In this document: positions 34,652 to 43,943 of the stretch, piece by piece
How positions within the stretch are numbered: the stretch's first letter is position 1
Layout of the letters: each line of letters begins with the position of its first letter
Source: an uncultured Draconibacterium sp.
GTDB taxonomy: Bacteria; Bacteroidota; Bacteroidia; Bacteroidales; Prolixibacteraceae
Direction: 5' to 3'
DNA: 64,000 bases
Assembly: GCF_963674925.1 (NCBI RefSeq)
Contig: NZ_OY771647.1
Span: 3,115,501 to 3,179,500 of the forward strand
Made by a program: the position numbers and the translations under genes
Notes under the pieces: generated by a model
Database searches by the model: none
What the model saw: the letters and a program-made list of their open reading frames with translations, nothing else
What the model was told of the DNA's origin: nothing

Positions 34652-36439
34652 ATGGCAAACAGACTTATAGGTGACTTACCCAAAGTAGGTATCCGTCCGG
34701 TAATTGACGGGCGAGAAAATGGTGTTCGCGAATCGCTTGAAGTTCAGGTAATGGAATTAGCAAAAGCTGCAGCTGCTTTTATTGAAAGCAACCTGCGCCT
34801 TCCAAGTGGCGAAAAGGTAGAATGTGTGATTGCAGATACATGTATTGGTGGTGTTGCTGAAGCTGCAATGTGTGCCAGTAAATTTAAAAAAGAAGGGGTT
34901 GGAGTTTCATTAACTGTAACACCTTGCTGGTGCTATGGAACCGAAGTAATGGATACTGATCCGCTGCTTCCAAAAGCAGTGTGGGGATTTAATGGGACGG
35001 AGCGTCCGGGAGCAGTTTATTTGGCTGCTGCATTAGCCGGATATACACAAAAAGGTCTTCCAACTTTTGGAATCTACGGACGCGATGTACAGGATGCAGG
35101 AGATACAAGTATTCCTGCTGATGTTCAGGAAAAATTATTACGCTTTGTTAAGTCTGCGCTTGCAGTGGCACAAATGAAAGGTAAATCATACCTTTCAATT
35201 GGATATAGCTCTATGGGTATTGCCGGTTCAATGGTTGATTCTAACTTTTTTCAGGATTACCTTGGAATTCGCACCGAATTTGTTGAGTCAGTAGAAATTC
35301 TGCGAAGAATAGATGAGGGGATTTATGATGAGGAAGAGTATCAGAAAGCCCTGGCATGGACCAAAGCAAACTGTAAAGAAGGAGAAGATCCGAATGCTCC
35401 TGAAAATCAGGCTGATGATGCAAGAAAGCAAGTAGAGTGGGAAACCGTTGTGAAAATGACATTGATTTGCCGTGATATGATGATCGGTAATCAAAAACTA
35501 ATCGACAAAGGTTATCGTGAAGAAGGTTTAGGCAGAAACGCCATTTGTGGTGGTTTTCAAGGTCAAAGACAATGGACCGATTACAAACCTAATGCCGATT
35601 TTACTGAAGCTATTCTTAATTCATCCTTCGACTGGAATGGAATTCGTGAGGCATTTGTTTTTGCAACAGAGAATGACAGTTTAAATGCAGTGCCAATGTT
35701 GTTTGGGCATTTGTTAACAAATACAGCTCAAATTTTCTCGGATGTTAGAACATACTGGAGTCCCGATGCCGTTAAAAGAGTTACAGGAAAAGAGCTTAGC
35801 GGATTGGCTGAAGGAGGTATTATTCACTTAATTAATTCCGGATCAACTACGCTCGATGCAACGGCACAACAACGCAATGCCGAAGGCGAACCTGCTATGA
35901 AGCCTTTCTGGGAAATTACAGAAGAAGAAGCTCAAAAATGTTTGGATAATACAAAATGGCCACAGGCAGAGCGTGGCTATTTCCGTGGAGGAGGCTATTC
36001 ATCGCAGTTTAAAACCGAGGGTGAAATGCCAGTTACCATGTCGCGTGTAAACCTGGTGAAAGGAGTTGGGCCGGTATTGCAAATTGCTGAAGGATGGACC
36101 GTTGAACTTCCGGATGATATTCACACCGTACTTGATGAACGTACCAATCCTACTTGGCCAACTACCTGGTTTGTTCCAAAAACCACAGGGCAGGGTGCTT
36201 TTAAAGATGTTTATTCAGTAATGGCCAACTGGGGAGCAAATCATGGTGCAATAAGCTACGGACACATTGGAGCCGATTTAATCACTTTAGCATCCATGTT
36301 ACGCATTCCGGTTAGCATGCACAATGTTTCGGAAGATAACATTTTCCGTCCAAGTGCATGGGCTTCTTTTGGTGAAGAAAAAGAGGGCTCAGATTATAGA
36401 GCGTGCGAAAATTACGGCGCATTATATGGTATAAAATAA
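34652..36439 (+). CDS. fucI: L-fucose isomerase
   Basis: This 595-residue cytoplasmic enzyme interconverts L-fucose and L-fuculose. Family segments are [18 protein letters not shown] at the start, [10 protein letters not shown], the metal-binding Glu region [14 protein letters not shown], and the C-terminal [17 protein letters not shown] with the third metal ligand. It uses a divalent metal, normally Mn. It is the first gene of the plus-strand fuc operon and is followed by a hairpin before fucK. Length is normal. Confidence 0.95.
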   Translation: MANRLIGDLPKVGIRPVIDGRENGVRESLEVQVMELAKAAAAFIESNLRLPSGEKVECVIADTCIGGVAEAAMCASKFKKEGVGVSLTVTPCWCYGTEVMDTDPLLPKAVWGFNGTERPGAVYLAAALAGYTQKGLPTFGIYGRDVQDAGDTSIPADVQEKLLRFVKSALAVAQMKGKSYLSIGYSSMGIAGSMVDSNFFQDYLGIRTEFVESVEILRRIDEGIYDEEEYQKALAWTKANCKEGEDPNAPENQADDARKQVEWETVVKMTLICRDMMIGNQKLIDKGYREEGLGRNAICGGFQGQRQWTDYKPNADFTEAILNSSFDWNGIREAFVFATENDSLNAVPMLFGHLLTNTAQIFSDVRTYWSPDAVKRVTGKELSGLAEGGIIHLINSGSTTLDATAQQRNAEGEPAMKPFWEITEEEAQKCLDNTKWPQAERGYFRGGGYSSQFKTEGEMPVTMSRVNLVKGVGPVLQIAEGWTVELPDDIHTVLDERTNPTWPTTWFVPKTTGQGAFKDVYSVMANWGANHGAISYGHIGADLITLASMLRIPVSMHNVSEDNIFRPSAWASFGEEKEGSDYRACENYGALYGIK

Positions 36440-36455
36440 GAATTGAATTTTTAGT

Positions 36456-36487
36456 GAAAGAGCAAGGAGAAGACTTCTTGCTCTTTC
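36456..36487 (+). terminator. Intercistronic hairpin between fucI and fucK
   Basis: A perfect 11-bp stem (GAAAGAGCAAG / CTTGCTCTTTC) with a 10-base loop lies in the fucI-fucK gap. The T-run is very short, so partial termination or mRNA stabilisation of fucI is more likely than full termination. Confidence 0.5.
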
Positions 36488-36521
36488 AATGGAACTTTAC
36501 GTACATTATAGAACTAGAACT

Positions 36522-37997
36522 ATGAATCAGAAAGATATTGCTATAGTTTTTGATTGCGGGGCAACCAATGTCCGGGTTATTGCTATGGATAAATTTGGGA
36601 AGCAAATTGCTTCACACTCGCTTCCCAACGAAACCGATGAAGATCCGCATTATCCGGGTGGCAGAATTTGGGATTTGGATAAACTGTGGCAAAAATTAGC
36701 TTCAGCAGCCAAACATGTTACTGCCGAAATAGATTGCAATCGTATCGCCGGAACTACAGTTACTACTTTCGGCGTAGACGGTGCATTTGTTGATGCTCAG
36801 GGAAAAATGCTTTACCCGGTTATCTCGTGGCAGTGTGAGCGAACAACACCTATAATGGCCAATATTGAAAAATACGTGCCATTGGCGGAGTTATATGCAA
36901 CCAGTGGTGTTTACCCTTATGCTTTTAATACAATAAATAAAATGATCTGGTTTCGCGAGAACAGACCTGATGTTTTGGATAATGCTCATCGGTTTTTATT
37001 TATACCGTCACTGTTAATTCATAAACTTTCGGGGGCGTTTAAAAACGATGCTACCATGATGGGGACAGCTATGATGGCTGATTTAAAATCGCGAAAAATG
37101 TCGCCAAAGGTTTTGAGAGCCATTGGGATAGAGGAAGAGCTGTTTGGAGAAATTGGCGAACCGGGAAGCCAGGCTGGAACGGTCACCGAAAATGTCGCTT
37201 CCGAAACCGGATTGCCTGAAGGTATCCCGGTATTTCTGGCAGGTCACGATACGCAATTCGCGATTTTTGGATCGGGAGCAAAACTGAATCAACCGGTACT
37301 TAACTCGGGAACCTGGGAAATTTTAATGACCCGTAGTAAAGCCTTTAAAGCGTCTGCATTTGCTCTGGATAGAAAGATAACTACTGAAGCTGATGCCGAA
37401 GCCGGAACATATAATATTGGCCAAAATTGGTTGGGCTCAGGAGTGCTTGAATGGTTTTCGCGTAATTTCTACAAGGAGTTTCGTGGCGACGAACTGTACC
37501 AGAATATGATACAGGATGCCGAACAAGAACAGCCAGGATCGAAGGGGATTGTTGTTGATCCTGCTTTTTATGATGATGGATATGGAAGCGAAGGCGGCAT
37601 GATAAAAGGGCTAACTATTAGTACCTCGCGCGGACAGATATATCGTGCGTTTTTGGAGGGGCTTGCTTTTCGGTTACGAGAAGGACTGGAAGCACTTGAA
37701 ACAGCCGGAAGCTCTAAATCAGAAAGTATAATCTGTGTGGGAGGTGGTTCAAAAAACAGGCTGTGGAATCAGTTACGAGCCGATGTATGTAAGGTTCCAA
37801 TTCAGTTGATCGACCAAAAAGAAACTACCGTGCTGGGAGCATCAATGTTTGTCTTTACAGGAGCCGGTATATTCAATTCGCTTACCGAAGCACGTAATCA
37901 AATCAACTATAATCCGCAACTCATAGAGCCTTCAATAAATAGCGAAGTGTATGAAGGGTATTACCAAAATTACCTGAGACTTCGTTCAGGAAAATAA
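36522..37997 (+). CDS. fucK: L-fuculokinase (FGGY family)
   Basis: This 491-residue FGGY sugar kinase has [18 protein letters not shown] at the phosphate-binding start, [11 protein letters not shown] with the catalytic Asp, [14 protein letters not shown], and [19 protein letters not shown] at the C-terminus. It phosphorylates L-fuculose to L-fuculose-1-phosphate. The start at 36522 is chosen over an in-frame ATG at 36489, since the latter abuts the hairpin and adds residues not seen in the family. L-rhamnulokinase is the main alternative, but the company of fucI, fucU and fucP favours fuculokinase. Confidence 0.88.
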   Translation: MNQKDIAIVFDCGATNVRVIAMDKFGKQIASHSLPNETDEDPHYPGGRIWDLDKLWQKLASAAKHVTAEIDCNRIAGTTVTTFGVDGAFVDAQGKMLYPVISWQCERTTPIMANIEKYVPLAELYATSGVYPYAFNTINKMIWFRENRPDVLDNAHRFLFIPSLLIHKLSGAFKNDATMMGTAMMADLKSRKMSPKVLRAIGIEEELFGEIGEPGSQAGTVTENVASETGLPEGIPVFLAGHDTQFAIFGSGAKLNQPVLNSGTWEILMTRSKAFKASAFALDRKITTEADAEAGTYNIGQNWLGSGVLEWFSRNFYKEFRGDELYQNMIQDAEQEQPGSKGIVVDPAFYDDGYGSEGGMIKGLTISTSRGQIYRAFLEGLAFRLREGLEALETAGSSKSESIICVGGGSKNRLWNQLRADVCKVPIQLIDQKETTVLGASMFVFTGAGIFNSLTEARNQINYNPQLIEPSINSEVYEGYYQNYLRLRSGK

Positions 37998-38025
37998 TAA
38001 CCATAGAACATCAAACTTTAAAATT

Positions 38026-38460
38026 ATGTTGAAAGGAATATCACCTTTATTGAGCCCCGAATTATTAGCTGTTTTGTGCAGAATGGGCCACGGCGATGAA
38101 ATAGTTTTGGCCGATGCTCATTTTCCGGCTGAAAGTTTTAACCAGAATGTTCTCCGGGCTGATGGTCTTAAAATACCCGACTTATTAGCTGGTATAATGC
38201 CACTTTTTGAATTGGATGCTTATTGCGACAATCCTTTAGTGATGATGAGTGCCGTTGAAGGCGACACACTTGATCCGAAGGTTGAAGAGAGCTATCTGAA
38301 CAGTGTTAGGCAGACAAATCCTGACGCAAAGCCAGTATTAAGAATTGAACGTTTTGCTTTTTATGAGCGGACAAAATCGGCTTTTGCCGTTGTGGTAACC
38401 GGAGAGCTAGCCAAATATGGAAATATCATACTAAAAAAAGGAGTTACACCCATTGAATAA
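38026..38460 (+). CDS. fucU: L-fucose mutarotase
   Basis: This 144-residue RbsD/FucU-fold protein has the conserved [16 protein letters not shown] near the N-terminus, whose first His is the catalytic one, and the C-terminal [16 protein letters not shown]. It catalyses interconversion of alpha- and beta-L-fucose, supplying the anomer used by the isomerase. Its gene lies 28 bases after fucK and 8 bases before fucP. Confidence 0.92.
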   Translation: MLKGISPLLSPELLAVLCRMGHGDEIVLADAHFPAESFNQNVLRADGLKIPDLLAGIMPLFELDAYCDNPLVMMSAVEGDTLDPKVEESYLNSVRQTNPDAKPVLRIERFAFYERTKSAFAVVVTGELAKYGNIILKKGVTPIE

Positions 38461-38468
38461 TAAAAACT

Positions 38469-39767
38469 ATGAAACCAAATAAAACAAAAGTAGTCGAGAG
38501 GAAATATTTATTTCCGTTTATTGTTATTACCAGCTTGTTTGCGCTGTGGGGATTTGCAAACGATATAACCAACCCAATGGTTGCGGCTTTTAAAACGGTA
38601 ATGGAAATTTCAAATGCTAAAGCCTCGTTAGTGCAGTTTGCTTTTTACGGAGGTTATGCAACAATGGCAATTCCGGCGGCCTTATTTGTTCAAAAGTTCA
38701 GTTATAAAAAAGGAATTCTTTTAGGACTTGCGCTTTATGCAGCAGGAGCACTTCTGTTTTGGCCGGCTGCTCAGTTTCAGGCATTTGGTTTCTTTCTGGT
38801 TTCCTTATATATCTTAACATTTGGATTAGCTTTTCTGGAGACAACAGCTAATCCGTTTATTCTGTCGTTAGGAGCAGAAGAAACCGCAACGAGGCGTTTA
38901 AACCTGTCGCAGGCTTTTAATCCAATGGGATCGCTTTTGGGTATGTTTGTAGCTTCGCGTATTGTTTTGGCGGCATTGGAGTCGGACAAAAGAAATGCTG
39001 CCGGAGAACTTATATTTCCCATGCTCGACGAGGCTACTAAAGCGGCTATTCGTACCAACGATTTAATGATTATCCGAAATCCGTATGTAATTCTTGGTTT
39101 GGTTGTAATAATAATGTTTGTAGTTATTTTACTTACAAAAATGCCACAAACCGGTCATGCAAATGAAATACACCCGATGCAATCATTTAAGCGTTTGTTT
39201 AACAATAAAGTTTATCGGGAAGGAGTTATTGCGCAGGTTTTTTATGTGGCTGCTCAGATAATGTGTTGGACTTTTATCATTCAGTATGCCGATAACCTAG
39301 GAATTGATAAGGCCACAGCGCAAATGTACAACATTGTTGCTATGGGAATTTTCCTGGCAAGCAGGTTCATTAGTACATTGTTAATGAAATATATAAATGC
39401 CCGAAAACTTCTCATGTTGTTTGCTCTAGGTGGTATTTGCACCATATCAGGTGCAATTATGATTGAGGGAATGGCTGGCCTCTATTGTTTGGTGGCTACT
39501 TCGGCCTTCATGTCATTAATGTTCCCTACAATTTATGGTATTGCTTTAAACGGAATCGGACAAGACGCAACTCTTGGTGCTGCAGGATTGGTTATGGCCA
39601 TTGTAGGAGGAGCGCTAATGCCGCCTTTGCAAGGTTCTATTATCGATATAGGGCAAATTGGAAATATGCCGGCAGTGAATGTGTCCTTTGTTTTGCCGTT
39701 AATAAGTTTTGTGGTGATTGCTATATATGGCTACAGAACGTACAAATTTCATGAGCAAAGTGTTTAG
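38469..39767 (+). CDS. fucP: L-fucose:H+ symporter (MFS)
   Basis: This 432-residue, 12-TM major facilitator protein of the FucP/GluP group has SLFALWGFANDITNPMVAAFK at TM1, FALETTANPFILSLG-like YILTFGLAFLETTANPFILSLG, and RLNLSQAFNPMGSLLGMF, the family hallmarks. The acidic residue of the WGFAND segment corresponds to the Asp needed for proton coupling in E. coli FucP. It imports L-fucose through the inner membrane and is co-transcribed with fucU. Confidence 0.92.
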   Translation: MKPNKTKVVERKYLFPFIVITSLFALWGFANDITNPMVAAFKTVMEISNAKASLVQFAFYGGYATMAIPAALFVQKFSYKKGILLGLALYAAGALLFWPAAQFQAFGFFLVSLYILTFGLAFLETTANPFILSLGAEETATRRLNLSQAFNPMGSLLGMFVASRIVLAALESDKRNAAGELIFPMLDEATKAAIRTNDLMIIRNPYVILGLVVIIMFVVILLTKMPQTGHANEIHPMQSFKRLFNNKVYREGVIAQVFYVAAQIMCWTFIIQYADNLGIDKATAQMYNIVAMGIFLASRFISTLLMKYINARKLLMLFALGGICTISGAIMIEGMAGLYCLVATSAFMSLMFPTIYGIALNGIGQDATLGAAGLVMAIVGGALMPPLQGSIIDIGQIGNMPAVNVSFVLPLISFVVIAIYGYRTYKFHEQSV

Positions 39768-39879
39768 CCTAAAATAGATTGGCATACATTTTAAACAAAA
39801 TGAAGTCGTATGTTGCAAATAGTCAGGCTTTAATACACTAAATTGAAATAATACTTAATAATAATAATACAAAGAGATT

Positions 39880-41175
39880 ATGAGAAAATTAAATACAAAA
39901 TGGATGCATCCACGTGATCAGATAATAATGATAATTGATAAGATTTATCGAAGTGGAATGACAACAACATCGGGAGGTAACATCTCGATTATTGACGAAA
40001 ATGGAGATGTATGGGTAACGCCATCGGCAATTGATAAAGGAACTTTACGACCAACTGATATTATTTGTGTGAGAAAAGATGGAACGATTGAAGGACGTCA
40101 CAAACCTTCATCGGAGTATCCTTTTCACATAGCCATTTATAAATGCCGCCCCGAAATAAAAGCGGTAATTCATGCACATCCACCGGCGTTGGTTTCTTTT
40201 AGTATTGTACGTCAGATTCCGAATACAAATGTGCTTCCGCAGGCAAAACATGTTTGCGGCCCAATAGGTTATGCACCGTATGCTTTACCCGGAAGTGATG
40301 AATTAGGTGATGTTATTGCTGATGAGTTTGCAAAAGGAGTGAATGCCGTAATTATGGAAAATCACGGAACAGTTGTGGGCGGAAGCGATTTAAGTGATGC
40401 CTATCAGCGTTTCGAAACAATGGAGTTTTGCGCCCGCACTTTAATAAACGGAAGCACAATTGGTACCCCCAACTATTTGTCTGATGATCAGATCGATGAA
40501 TTTGAAAATCAGATTCCGCGATTATTGCCGGAGATGAAGAATGTTGAATATCCTTCAGACGAGCGGGCGATTAGGGAAATGATACAGCGTATTGTTTTGC
40601 GTGCCTGCGATCAGGGATTGATGATCAGTTCGTATGGTACTGTTTCGGTGCGTTGGAAGGAAGATGATTTTTTGATAACGCCTACCAATGTGGCGCGCTG
40701 GGATATTCAGTTAAAAGACATTGTGCAGATAAATGACGGTAAGCGCGAGCCTGGGAAATTGCCAAGTCGATCGACTTGGTTACACCAGGAAATTTACAAA
40801 CGTTTTCCACATGTAAATTCAATTATCTTAACTCAAACGCCTTATCTAATGGCATATAGTGTTACCGGTGAGAAAATTGACGTACGTACCATTCCTGAAA
40901 GCTGGATTTTCTTACAAGACATCCCCAATATGCCATTCGGTTCGCATTTTGCCGGACAAGAGGCTATTTTGAATACCCTTTCGGAGAATACGCCTGCTGT
41001 TATAATCAATAACGATTCGGTTTTAGTAACCGGCGATAATTTACTTGGAACTTTTGATAAGTTGGAAGTGGCTGAGTTTAGTGCCAAGTCACTTACTATG
41101 GGGGCTTCGCTAGGTCAGCTAATCCCAATTAACGATGAGCAGGTTGAGGATTTAAGGAAGAAGTTTTTGGGATAA
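39880..41175 (+). CDS. Tandem class II aldolase: catalytic N-half plus inactive C-half (FucA-like)
   Basis: This 431-residue protein consists of two class II aldolase/adducin domains. The N-terminal one (about 1-205) is complete: TTTSGGNIS for phosphate binding, catalytic Glu79 in SSEYPFH, zinc ligands His98 and His100 in VIHAHPP, and His162 in MENHGTVV. The C-terminal domain (about 210-430) keeps the fold (ISSYGTVSVRW, EIYKRFPHVNSIIL) but has LTQTP in place of HAHPP and INNDS in place of ENHG, so it cannot bind zinc. A single E. coli-type FucA is about 215 residues. The context indicates L-fuculose-1-phosphate aldolase, yielding dihydroxyacetone phosphate and lactaldehyde. The C-half may be structural or regulatory. 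Confidence 0.85.
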   Translation: MRKLNTKWMHPRDQIIMIIDKIYRSGMTTTSGGNISIIDENGDVWVTPSAIDKGTLRPTDIICVRKDGTIEGRHKPSSEYPFHIAIYKCRPEIKAVIHAHPPALVSFSIVRQIPNTNVLPQAKHVCGPIGYAPYALPGSDELGDVIADEFAKGVNAVIMENHGTVVGGSDLSDAYQRFETMEFCARTLINGSTIGTPNYLSDDQIDEFENQIPRLLPEMKNVEYPSDERAIREMIQRIVLRACDQGLMISSYGTVSVRWKEDDFLITPTNVARWDIQLKDIVQINDGKREPGKLPSRSTWLHQEIYKRFPHVNSIILTQTPYLMAYSVTGEKIDVRTIPESWIFLQDIPNMPFGSHFAGQEAILNTLSENTPAVIINNDSVLVTGDNLLGTFDKLEVAEFSAKSLTMGASLGQLIPINDEQVEDLRKKFLG

Positions 41176-41283
41176 TATAAATGCTTCTTTATTTTACCTG
41201 ACTTTTGATGCATGTCAAAGCTTTAGTTAGTATATCGCAGCATCGTAAAAGGAGTGGCATTTATTATATAATTGAATGATAAA

Positions 41284-42771
41284 ATGAAAACAAAGTTGCA
41301 TTCTATTTTTATAGTATTCTTTTGGGGGCTTGCTAGTTGTAATGGGGCAGGGCTTGAGAATGCAGATGTAGATCAGAACCAAAAGCCAAATGTACTTTTT
41401 ATTTGTGTTGACGATTTACGCCCCGAATTGGGCTGTTATGGAAAAGATTATATCCATTCACCGAATATAGATAAATTGGCAGAATCGGGATCTGTTTTTA
41501 CCAATCATTATGTGCAAATTCCTACTTGTGGTGCATCTCGTTACAGCATGTTAACCGGAATGTTACCTAAAACAACTGCAGAATTAAGTAATGAAGCTTG
41601 TAAAAAATTTATAGCTGAACAAGCTCCATCCTATGAACCCGAAACTTTTATCCATAACCTTAAGAATAATGGATATTATACGGTTGGAATTGGAAAAATT
41701 AGTCATTATCCAGATGGCTTGCTTTATGGTTATACCGAACCTGTAGGCGAAGAGCGTGAACTACCGCAAAGTTGGGATGAGTTGCTTTTTAATGCCGGAA
41801 AATGGGGAACGGGTTGGAATGCCTTTTTTGGTTATGCCAGCGGAGAGAACCGGCAAAGTTTGAATCGCCAGGTAAAGCCTTATGAAAAAGGAGACGTAGA
41901 TGATTATGGTTATGTTGATGGAATGACTGCAGCATTGGCTGTTCGGAAAATGAAAGAATTAGCGCAAAAAGATAAACCGTTTTTTTTGGGAGTAGGTTTT
42001 TTTAAGCCACATCTTCCATTTAATGCCCCCAAAAAATATTGGGATTTATACAACGAAGATGAAATTTCAACAGCTCCTTTTGCTGGCATTCCTGAAAATT
42101 CGTCGACAGCTAGTTTGCACGGAAGTGGAGAGTTTAATGGTTACCAGTTGGGAGATGAAAAAGCGTCGCTTTCATCAAAAGTTTCTGATGAATATGCTCG
42201 AAAACTCAGCCACGCATACTATGCTTGTATAAGTTATACTGATGCCCAAGTGGGAAAACTTTTAGATGAATTGGAAAACTTAGGCTTAGCAGAAAACACC
42301 ATTGTAGTAATTTGGGGCGACCATGGATGGCATTTGGGTGACCATATGGTTTGGGGAAAACACACCATTTTCGAACGGTCGTTAAACAGTGCATTTTTAA
42401 TAAAAGAACCTGGTCAGTTAAAAGGAAGAAAGATTGATAATATTGTAAGTACAATCGATATTTATCCAACCATAATGGATTTGTGCGGAGTTGAAATGTC
42501 CCACAATCCCGATGGAAAAAGTTTGGTTCCTCTTCTAAAAAATTCAATAAATAGTTGGGAAAATGTAGCTTATGGATTTTATAGAAATGGAATTTCATTA
42601 CGAACAGAAAGGTATAGGTTAACTAAATACTATAGAAGTCAGCTGCCTGAATTTGAGTTGTACGATCATCAAACTGATCCTTATGAATCAAACAATATTG
42701 CTGAAAAAAAAACGGATATTATAGGAAAATTGTTACCTCTTCTGGAAAAGGGAAATAAGGGAATTTATTAA
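41284..42771 (+). CDS. S1-family sulfatase, lipoprotein
   Basis: This 495-residue formylglycine-dependent sulfatase starts at the ATG at 41284; the upstream in-frame TTG is less likely. A lipobox (LASC, Cys near 19) anchors it to the membrane. Metal-binding VDDLRPELG (about 42-50) and the active-site segment PTCGASRYSMLTG with Cys82 to be converted to formylglycine are clear. VVIWGDHGWHLGDH and WGKHTIFE complete the site. The sequence resembles iduronate-2-sulfatase-like S1 subfamilies. Following a fucose operon, a sulfated fucan or related algal glycan is a plausible substrate, which is inference. No anaerobic maturase is encoded in the window. Confidence 0.88.
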   Translation: MKTKLHSIFIVFFWGLASCNGAGLENADVDQNQKPNVLFICVDDLRPELGCYGKDYIHSPNIDKLAESGSVFTNHYVQIPTCGASRYSMLTGMLPKTTAELSNEACKKFIAEQAPSYEPETFIHNLKNNGYYTVGIGKISHYPDGLLYGYTEPVGEERELPQSWDELLFNAGKWGTGWNAFFGYASGENRQSLNRQVKPYEKGDVDDYGYVDGMTAALAVRKMKELAQKDKPFFLGVGFFKPHLPFNAPKKYWDLYNEDEISTAPFAGIPENSSTASLHGSGEFNGYQLGDEKASLSSKVSDEYARKLSHAYYACISYTDAQVGKLLDELENLGLAENTIVVIWGDHGWHLGDHMVWGKHTIFERSLNSAFLIKEPGQLKGRKIDNIVSTIDIYPTIMDLCGVEMSHNPDGKSLVPLLKNSINSWENVAYGFYRNGISLRTERYRLTKYYRSQLPEFELYDHQTDPYESNNIAEKKTDIIGKLLPLLEKGNKGIY

Positions 42772-42938
42772 GTAATCTAATTAGTTATATAGATCGTTCT
42801 AATAACTGAATTTCTTTTATCGTTAATTTTCGAATTTCAATTTGTCTACCAAACGGCATAGAATTTATATGGTTATTATTGGCCCTAAATAGGTGTTACT
42901 GATTTGTTACCACTCATTAAATAAAAGGACACAGCAAT

Positions 42939-43739
42939 ATGAAACAGATAAAGACAATTATTTTAGTTTTACTAACAATTCTGATTGTAATTACATCATG
43001 TAGAAATGATAAAGTATTTACGGAATACGAGATAAAAGAATTTTCATTTAAAGGTCATGAAGCAAAGATTGTTTTTCCGCATGAGAAAAATCAAAATAAT
43101 TATTGGATATGGAGAGCAAGGTTTTGGGGACATGAACCACAAGTTGATAAAGCATTATTGGAAAAAGGATTTCATGTTGCTTATGTTGATGTTTCTAATA
43201 TGTTTGGAAACAATGAAGCCGTAGAATTATGGAATGATTTTTATAATTATTGCATTTCTGAATACGGATTTAATCATAAAGCAGTATTGGAAGGAATGAG
43301 TAGAGGTGGCTTAATTGTTTATAATTGGGCATCAAAAAATACAGACAAAGTTTTTTGTATTTATGCAGACGCACCTGTTTGCGACATAAAAAGTTGGCCA
43401 GGTGGTCTGTATAGTGGAAGTGGTAGTCCTGAGGCATGGAAACTCTGTTTGAAAGCATACAATCTTGACACTATTTCAGTCAAGACCATTGATAATATAC
43501 CAATTAATAATTGTGCAAGTATTGCGAGAGCTGACATTCCAGTTTTACACGTATTTGGCGATGCTGACTCAGTTGTTCCTTATAAAGAGAATACTGAATT
43601 ATTAGCTGAAAAATTTAAAGAAGCAGGAGGAACAATTGAACTTATAAGAAAAGAAGGGATTGGACATCATCCACATTGTTTAAAAGACCCAAAACCAATT
43701 GTTGACTTTATTTTGAAAAGTATTGATTACAAAGAATAA
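42939..43739 (+). CDS. Alpha/beta-hydrolase lipoprotein
   Basis: This 266-residue lipoprotein (ITSC, Cys21) has an alpha/beta-hydrolase fold. The nucleophile elbow is LEGMSRGG with Ser121. Candidate acid residues are Asp208/210 in HVFGDADSVVP, and the base is His243 or 244 in IGHHPH. It is probably an esterase acting in the periplasm or at the surface, possibly on acetyl groups, but the substrate is not readable. It is the only gene inside a probable mobile cassette and is visibly more AT-rich than the fuc genes, suggesting separate acquisition. Confidence 0.75.
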   Translation: MKQIKTIILVLLTILIVITSCRNDKVFTEYEIKEFSFKGHEAKIVFPHEKNQNNYWIWRARFWGHEPQVDKALLEKGFHVAYVDVSNMFGNNEAVELWNDFYNYCISEYGFNHKAVLEGMSRGGLIVYNWASKNTDKVFCIYADAPVCDIKSWPGGLYSGSGSPEAWKLCLKAYNLDTISVKTIDNIPINNCASIARADIPVLHVFGDADSVVPYKENTELLAEKFKEAGGTIELIRKEGIGHHPHCLKDPKPIVDFILKSIDYKE

Positions 43740-43754
43740 CGAGTGGTAACAATA

Positions 43755-43874
43755 AATATACGTAATGCGGGTCGATTTGGTAAATTTGAACATTACAGCA
43801 ATTAATAAACACTTTAGCGGTTTGATAGTGAAGTGCCTTGAAATCCCGCACTACGCATATTCGAGCCGTTAGAC
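43755..43874 (+). repeat. attC-like palindrome after the hydrolase gene
   Basis: AATATACGTAATGCGGG (43755-43771) is the inverse of CCCGCACTACGCATATT (43845-43861) apart from two mismatches, separated by 73 bases. It is followed by GTTAGAC (43868-43874), which fits the GTTRRRY core of attC sites. The matching RYYYAAC box on the left is imperfect. The arrangement resembles recombination sites of integron cassettes. Confidence 0.45.
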
Positions 43875-43894
43875 TAAGTTACTAGTGAGGTCGC

Positions 43895-43925
43895 CTCGAA
43901 AACCCGTTTTGAGACGTACTTTTTA
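43895..43925 (+). terminator. Weak hairpin between convergent genes
   Basis: CTCgAAAAC / GTTTTGAG with a bulged G is followed by two T-rich stretches. It could end the cassette transcript from the left. Confidence 0.3.
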
Positions 43926-43943
43926 AGTTTTTTAGCCCGTAAT

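Larger units (their letters stand above)
42906..43874 (+). mobile_element. Probable integron-like gene cassette
   Basis: One alpha/beta-hydrolase gene is enclosed by GTTACCACTC (42906-42915) and its exact inverse GAGTGGTAAC (43741-43750), and is followed by an attC-like imperfect palindrome ending in GTTAGAC. Gene plus downstream attC is the layout of an integron cassette. The insert looks AT-richer than the fucose genes. No integrase lies in the window, so mobility is inferred. Confidence 0.45.

Noticed and set aside
30286..41215. Shared TTGATGCATGT upstream of ackA and of the sulfatase
   Set aside because: The 11-base identity contains a self-complementary ATGCAT core and flanking bases do not match; two copies are not enough to call a motif.
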